The notes beneath the pieces were generated by a model. The model searched no databases. It was not told where the DNA came from and saw nothing but the letters and a program-made list of their open reading frames with translations. 51,581 nucleotides of DNA from Candidatus Iainarchaeum sp. (GTDB taxonomy: Archaea; Iainarchaeota; Iainarchaeia; Iainarchaeales; JAAZKV01): positions 1 through 51,581 of the forward strand of contig JAQUZG010000005.1 of the NCBI GenBank assembly GCA_028691435.1, in the 5' to 3' direction. Position numbers and translations under genes: made by a program. Positions 47,610 through 51,581 of the stretch are shown piece by piece. Every line of letters begins with the position of its first letter. Positions within the stretch are counted from its first letter, which is position 1.

Positions 47610-49064
47610 TTAAGATTTTGATTCTTTAATTTTATTTTCTTTTTTTGAAAAAAACTTTATTGCATCAGCTAATTCTTTGTGAGTTTTAGCATATTTATTA
47701 ATATCAATTTTTTTTGTATAAGCATCACAAGCTTGAATTAGTGCTTTTGCACCAGCCTGTGTTCCTTTTGGGTGAGCATGAACTCCAGCCCCCATTGTTG
47801 TAATAAAATCCACAGAATTCATTACATCAATAAAAGGTTTAAGTAAAACTGGGTTTAATCCGCCTGAAACTATTGGTGCACACTTTTTCATCCCTCTCCA
47901 ACTATCATCATCAAGGATTATATGGTGAGTCAAGTCACGATGAACTAAATTTATTGCATCAGCGTCATTTTCTGGTATTTTTGACCAAGATTGTTCAAAA
48001 AAGTGACCTTTATCACTAAAATTTACAATATTATGGGCTGCAACCACATCTTCTTTTGGTGAGCCTTGCATTTTACCAACACCAGCTGTCCCAGTATGAA
48101 TTCCTGAAGCCCCCGCAATTCTAGCAAATTTTGATAATACTAAAACACTAAACCCAAATGGATTTTCTGGTCTAGTAAATGCCCCATGTGCTGCTCGATG
48201 AAAATGAATAAAAGTATTAGGATATCTTCTTCTTAAAGTTTGAACAGCCATCCAACCAGCAGTTATTCCATCAATTAAAAATGCATAACTTCCTTCTTCA
48301 AATCCCGCCCCCCTAATTAATTCACACCGTTTTATCATTGTGTCAAAATCGGATGCAGAAACATTAAATGAATGCACTTTTTTGTGGCCTGTTTTTTTTA
48401 CAGCTTTATCCATTGCTTCTTTTACATGTTTTACCATTTTTTCATATGGACAAAAATCTTGATCAGCTTGAGGTTCATCATTTTTTACAAAGTCTCCCCC
48501 ACCAACCCAAAAATCGTAAGCTACTTCAGCATATTCTGCAGAAGTTAATCCCATTTTTGGTTTTACAATTGTACCAAGAATTGGTCTATTATAAACTCCT
48601 AAATATTTTCGCATATCATCTAATGTATAAGATGGCCCATCAAATTGTTCAAGCATTGCTGGTGGGAACCACACATCCAAAAGTTTTAATGCACTAACTT
48701 CTTTCATACCAAGCACATTTCCTACGATATAAGTTAAAATATTTTGAACATTTCCTATTCGATCAAATAGTCTCCAAGGATAAGCTATCCAAACTAAATT
48801 TTGTTTTAAATCAACTTGATAAATTAAAGCATTCATTTCTCTTGAAAATGGTGTTTCAGTATTTACTTTAAAATTTGTTCCAGTAGATGATTCTGCAGCA
48901 ACTTCAGCAGCCGCTTGAAGAATATTTAATTTTTCACCAGGTAACAAATGAAAAACACATAATAAATATTCTCCATTTTTCACATCTGGAATTTTAAAAT
49001 CTGTATAAGCCTTTTGTTTAGGATTAAGAGTTTTAATTAAACTATTTAATTTTGCAGACACCAT
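47610..49064 (-). CDS. rbcL: RuBisCO large subunit, form II/III-like
   Basis: GTIVKPKMGL, GGGDFVKNDEPQADQDFCPYEKMV, HFHRAAHGAFTR, SGIHTGTAGVGKMQG, SGGLNPVL. Confidence 0.95.
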   Translation of the reverse strand: MVSAKLNSLIKTLNPKQKAYTDFKIPDVKNGEYLLCVFHLLPGEKLNILQAAAEVAAESSTGTNFKVNTETPFSREMNALIYQVDLKQNLVWIAYPWRLFDRIGNVQNILTYIVGNVLGMKEVSALKLLDVWFPPAMLEQFDGPSYTLDDMRKYLGVYNRPILGTIVKPKMGLTSAEYAEVAYDFWVGGGDFVKNDEPQADQDFCPYEKMVKHVKEAMDKAVKKTGHKKVHSFNVSASDFDTMIKRCELIRGAGFEEGSYAFLIDGITAGWMAVQTLRRRYPNTFIHFHRAAHGAFTRPENPFGFSVLVLSKFARIAGASGIHTGTAGVGKMQGSPKEDVVAAHNIVNFSDKGHFFEQSWSKIPENDADAINLVHRDLTHHIILDDDSWRGMKKCAPIVSGGLNPVLLKPFIDVMNSVDFITTMGAGVHAHPKGTQAGAKALIQACDAYTKKIDINKYAKTHKELADAIKFFSKKENKIKESKS

Positions 49065-49217
49065 TTTATCACCATTTAATCTAAGTATAAACTGATTTTG
49101 ATATTTATAAAGATTGCTTTAAATAAAAAATCTAAATCAATTAAATTAATTTATAAAAAAAAGCTAATTAAATTAATTTAAAATAAAAAAATTAGTGGTT
49201 TAATTAAACCACTAAAA

Positions 49218-49967
49218 CTAGTTTGGTAAAGCTGGCGGTGCAGTCACAGTCGCATTGTCAGAGTTCAAAATACAATCATTTGAAACTTTGACAACAATTG
49301 GTGTTCCAATTCCAGCTTCATTTATTGAATAACCCCAAGATTGAGTTGCAAAAGATATTCCTTGAGTAGAATTTGTAAAACTCCAGTTTTGCTTTTGAGA
49401 ATCCCAAACATTAGCATTTAACACACTACAATTTTTTAAAATATCTTTTAATTCTTTTCCAATCATCCAAGGAGAAAGTTGAATAAAATTCCAACCAGCT
49501 TTTAACTGTTTTTTATCTAATATTTCTTGAATATTCATTGAAGAATCAATCCAATTAGAACCATATTTCGCTTTTGATTGACAATTTCCTGTTGAATATA
49601 TCCACATAGCTCCTAACTCAATGACTCCATAATAAGGATTATCTTTATTACCCCAATTGAATTCTTCATTAATTATTTTTGTAAAAATTGATTCATTTGG
49701 AAAAAATGTGCCTAAATTTGAATTTGATGAAGACAATCCATATTTACCAACATATTGTTTATTTATTGTAGAATAATAAAACATTGATTGAATTAAATCA
49801 TAACAACCTGATTGATCACCATAACTATTAATCATTGGAACCAAATTCCAACCTTTTACAATTGGAATTGTTATCTCCTGAGTTGTTGAACTATAATCTC
49901 CTGCAAATACCATCGAACTAATCATTAAAATTATTAAAACTAAAATCATTTTTCTCATATTTTTCAC
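49218..49967 (-). CDS. Secreted protein with two GWN-type repeats and C-terminal PPALPN
   Basis: Signal peptide MKNMRKMILVLIILMISSMVFAG; KGWNLVPMI... and KAGWNFIQLSPW... repeats. Confidence 0.75.
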   Translation of the reverse strand: MKNMRKMILVLIILMISSMVFAGDYSSTTQEITIPIVKGWNLVPMINSYGDQSGCYDLIQSMFYYSTINKQYVGKYGLSSSNSNLGTFFPNESIFTKIINEEFNWGNKDNPYYGVIELGAMWIYSTGNCQSKAKYGSNWIDSSMNIQEILDKKQLKAGWNFIQLSPWMIGKELKDILKNCSVLNANVWDSQKQNWSFTNSTQGISFATQSWGYSINEAGIGTPIVVKVSNDCILNSDNATVTAPPALPN

Positions 49968-49969
49968 CC

Positions 49970-50167
49970 CTACTCCGGCAATGCTGGAGGCATAGGAATT
50001 TGCTCACTAACATTTCCACTTTGATTATTATTACTAGAATTATCTACTACTGGATTAACCGCAGAATTATTATTTAAATTATTATTTTCATTTGTTTTTT
50101 CAGTACAACCAAAAAATAAACCAGTCAAAACCAAACAAAAAAACAAAACAACTAAAAACTTATTCAA
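49970..50167 (-). CDS. Small lipoprotein, Asn-rich, C-terminal PPALPE
   Basis: Lipobox-like LTGLFFGC followed by a Cys-anchored Asn-rich linker. Confidence 0.68.
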   Translation of the reverse strand: MNKFLVVLFFCLVLTGLFFGCTEKTNENNNLNNNSAVNPVVDNSSNNNQSGNVSEQIPMPPALPE

Positions 50168-50203
50168 CTAAAACCACCCCTTAATTAAAAAAAGAATAAT
50201 CAA

Positions 50204-50227
50204 ATATATATATATATATATATATAT
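50204..50227. repeat. (AT)12 dinucleotide tract
   Basis: Uninterrupted AT repeat read directly. Confidence 0.95.
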
Positions 50228-50322
50228 CCAAAAAACTATTTTCAAAAAAAATAACAAAACAAATTAAATCTTGTGCATTTTTCAAAAAAAATATTTTTCA
50301 AATACACAAAATTATGAAAAGC

Positions 50323-50352
50323 TACTGACGAAATTAAATAATTTGTTTTGTA
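50323..50352 (+). repeat. 30-nt perfect direct repeat, copy 1: tactgacgaaattaaataatttgttttgta
   Basis: Identical to 51222-51251. Confidence 0.95.
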
Positions 50353-50385
50353 GAAATACTATTGGATTTCTATCTAGTCTGATTT

Positions 50386-51159
50386 TTATCTTTTTCTACT
50401 ACAAACAAAAACAATCATGGTTGGATATTTTACTCTTTTTGTATATATATCTAGATTTTCTTCCTTGTATTTCTCAGCAGGAATTGGTTCTTTTATATCT
50501 TCGATTACCAAACCTGCTTTTTTGATACATTCAACATAATCTTCTATCATCCAATGAAAATCAGTAAACGCAAGGTAACCTTTAGTTTTGCTTTTATAAT
50601 TTATTTTTAACCCCTTTTTTGAATATAAATATTCTTCATCAAAAGACCTTTTCATTGTTTCAGCATTATCTGACTCTTCAAATGTGGGGTGAGGAATTAC
50701 AATTACTAATTTTCCTGTTTTGTTTAATCTTTGACCCATGCTTTTTATAGCATCCTCAATTTTTTTCTTATTATCAAAACTTAATAAAACGAATAACGAT
50801 AAAACCCAATCAAATTCTTCTTCTAAAATAATATTTTTAGTGTCCATTATCAAATATTTTCCCAATGGATCTGAATTTTTACATCCCTCAATTGCTTTAT
50901 CCGAAATATCTATTCCCATTGTAATGGCATCCTTCTCTTTACACCTTCGAATAAAAGCACCATCTCCACAACCAGAATCAAGAATCTCTTTCCCAGAAAT
51001 ATCTCCCATTATAGAATCCAATGTAGGGAATAAAATCTGCACTTTACTACTAGTAGTTTTCCAGTTATTTCCTATCTTTATCCACTCTTCTTCTGTCATA
51101 AAGAAACAACTCTGGATTGTTTTTTTAAATCTTTGGAGTTTATTCTTGATAAATTTCAA
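50386..51159 (-). CDS. Class I SAM-dependent methyltransferase
   Basis: ILDSGCGDGAFIRRCKEKDAITMGIDISDKAI...FDWVLSLFVLLSFDNKKKIEDAIKSMGQRLNKTGKLVIVIPHP. Confidence 0.88.
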   Translation of the reverse strand: MKFIKNKLQRFKKTIQSCFFMTEEEWIKIGNNWKTTSSKVQILFPTLDSIMGDISGKEILDSGCGDGAFIRRCKEKDAITMGIDISDKAIEGCKNSDPLGKYLIMDTKNIILEEEFDWVLSLFVLLSFDNKKKIEDAIKSMGQRLNKTGKLVIVIPHPTFEESDNAETMKRSFDEEYLYSKKGLKINYKSKTKGYLAFTDFHWMIEDYVECIKKAGLVIEDIKEPIPAEKYKEENLDIYTKRVKYPTMIVFVCSRKR

Positions 51160-51221
51160 AAAATAAAAAAAAGCCTAATCAGTTAACAAACACGGTTTAG
51201 ATAAAATTTAAATTCAATAGA

Positions 51222-51251
51222 TACTGACGAAATTAAATAATTTGTTTTGTA
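51222..51251 (+). repeat. 30-nt perfect direct repeat, copy 2
   Basis: Identical to 50323-50352; 43 nt upstream of the XRE start codon. Confidence 0.95.
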
Positions 51252-51294
51252 CAATCAACGAAAGTCTTTTATTAAGTTATGATATAACATTAAT

Positions 51295-51581
51295 ATGAAT
51301 AAACTTGAAATGGCAATAGCTGGAGAAATTACTTTATCTGGTGATCCTGGAAAAAGTATGAAAAAATGGAGAGAAATATTTTCTGTTCATCAAACAGAAC
51401 TTGCCAAGCAATTAAAAATTTCTTCATCAACTATTTCTGATTATGAAGGCGGACGAAGAAAAAACCCTGGAATAAATGTTGTATCACGTTTAGTTCATAC
51501 TTTAATTGAACTAGATAAAGAAAAGGGCGGAAAAGTTGTTAAACAACTTGAAAAAGATTTTGAAGAAAAAAAAGAAAGTGC
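51295..51581 (+). CDS. XRE-family HTH transcriptional regulator (truncated by window end)
   Basis: MNKLEMAIAGEITLSGDPGKSMKKWREIFSVHQTELAKQLKISSSTISDYEGGRRKNPGINVVSRLVHTLIELDKEKGG; open to window edge. Confidence 0.88.
   Translation, partial: MNKLEMAIAGEITLSGDPGKSMKKWREIFSVHQTELAKQLKISSSTISDYEGGRRKNPGINVVSRLVHTLIELDKEKGGKVVKQLEKDFEEKKES

Noticed and set aside
48368-48697. Plus-strand ORF opposite rbcL
   Set aside because: Antisense frame with biased Leu/His/Gln composition.
50204-50227. (AT)12 tract as a possible origin or phase-variable switch
   Set aside because: Simple dinucleotide tract in a very AT-rich intergenic region; lies outside coding sequence and no supporting signal was seen.
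50738-51166. 142-aa ORF opposite the methyltransferase
   Set aside because: Antisense of a gene with clear SAM motifs.

Overview
AT-rich, gene-dense archaeal chromosome segment. The combination of GatD/GatE, Nop5/fibrillarin, diphthine synthase, Trm5-like protein, DUF357, DUF63 and archaeal GlyRS with small, fragmented-looking genes suggests a DPANN-type lineage; this placement is inference. About 60 protein-coding genes and three tRNA genes (Gln-CUG, Ile-GAU, Arg-CCU) are supported. No CRISPR array, rRNA operon or transposase was seen. Most of the window is housekeeping. Points worth a second look: (1) a bacterial-type aspartyl-tRNA synthetase beside a gatCAB operon in a genome that also carries GatDE; (2) a perfect 30-nt direct repeat flanking a methyltransferase gene next to an XRE regulator at the right edge; (3) a BRO-N gene at the 3' end of tRNA-Arg, bracketed by a 15/17-nt att-like repeat; (4) an MBL/beta-CASP nuclease-like protein ending in the same kind of PCNA-interacting peptide as DinB; (5) a Nop5 lacking its fibrillarin-binding N-terminal domain; (6) a phosphoglycerate-mutase-like protein lacking the catalytic His; (7) a DUF1858 protein fused to a cysteine-less IscA-like domain; (8) a HEAT-repeat/kinase-like fusion; (9) a GC-rich structured, tRNA-like intergenic region near 29.1-29.2 kb; (10) two adjacent secreted proteins sharing a C-terminal PPALP tail; (11) a form II/III-like RuBisCO. 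All family calls are from motif reading only; no database search was run.
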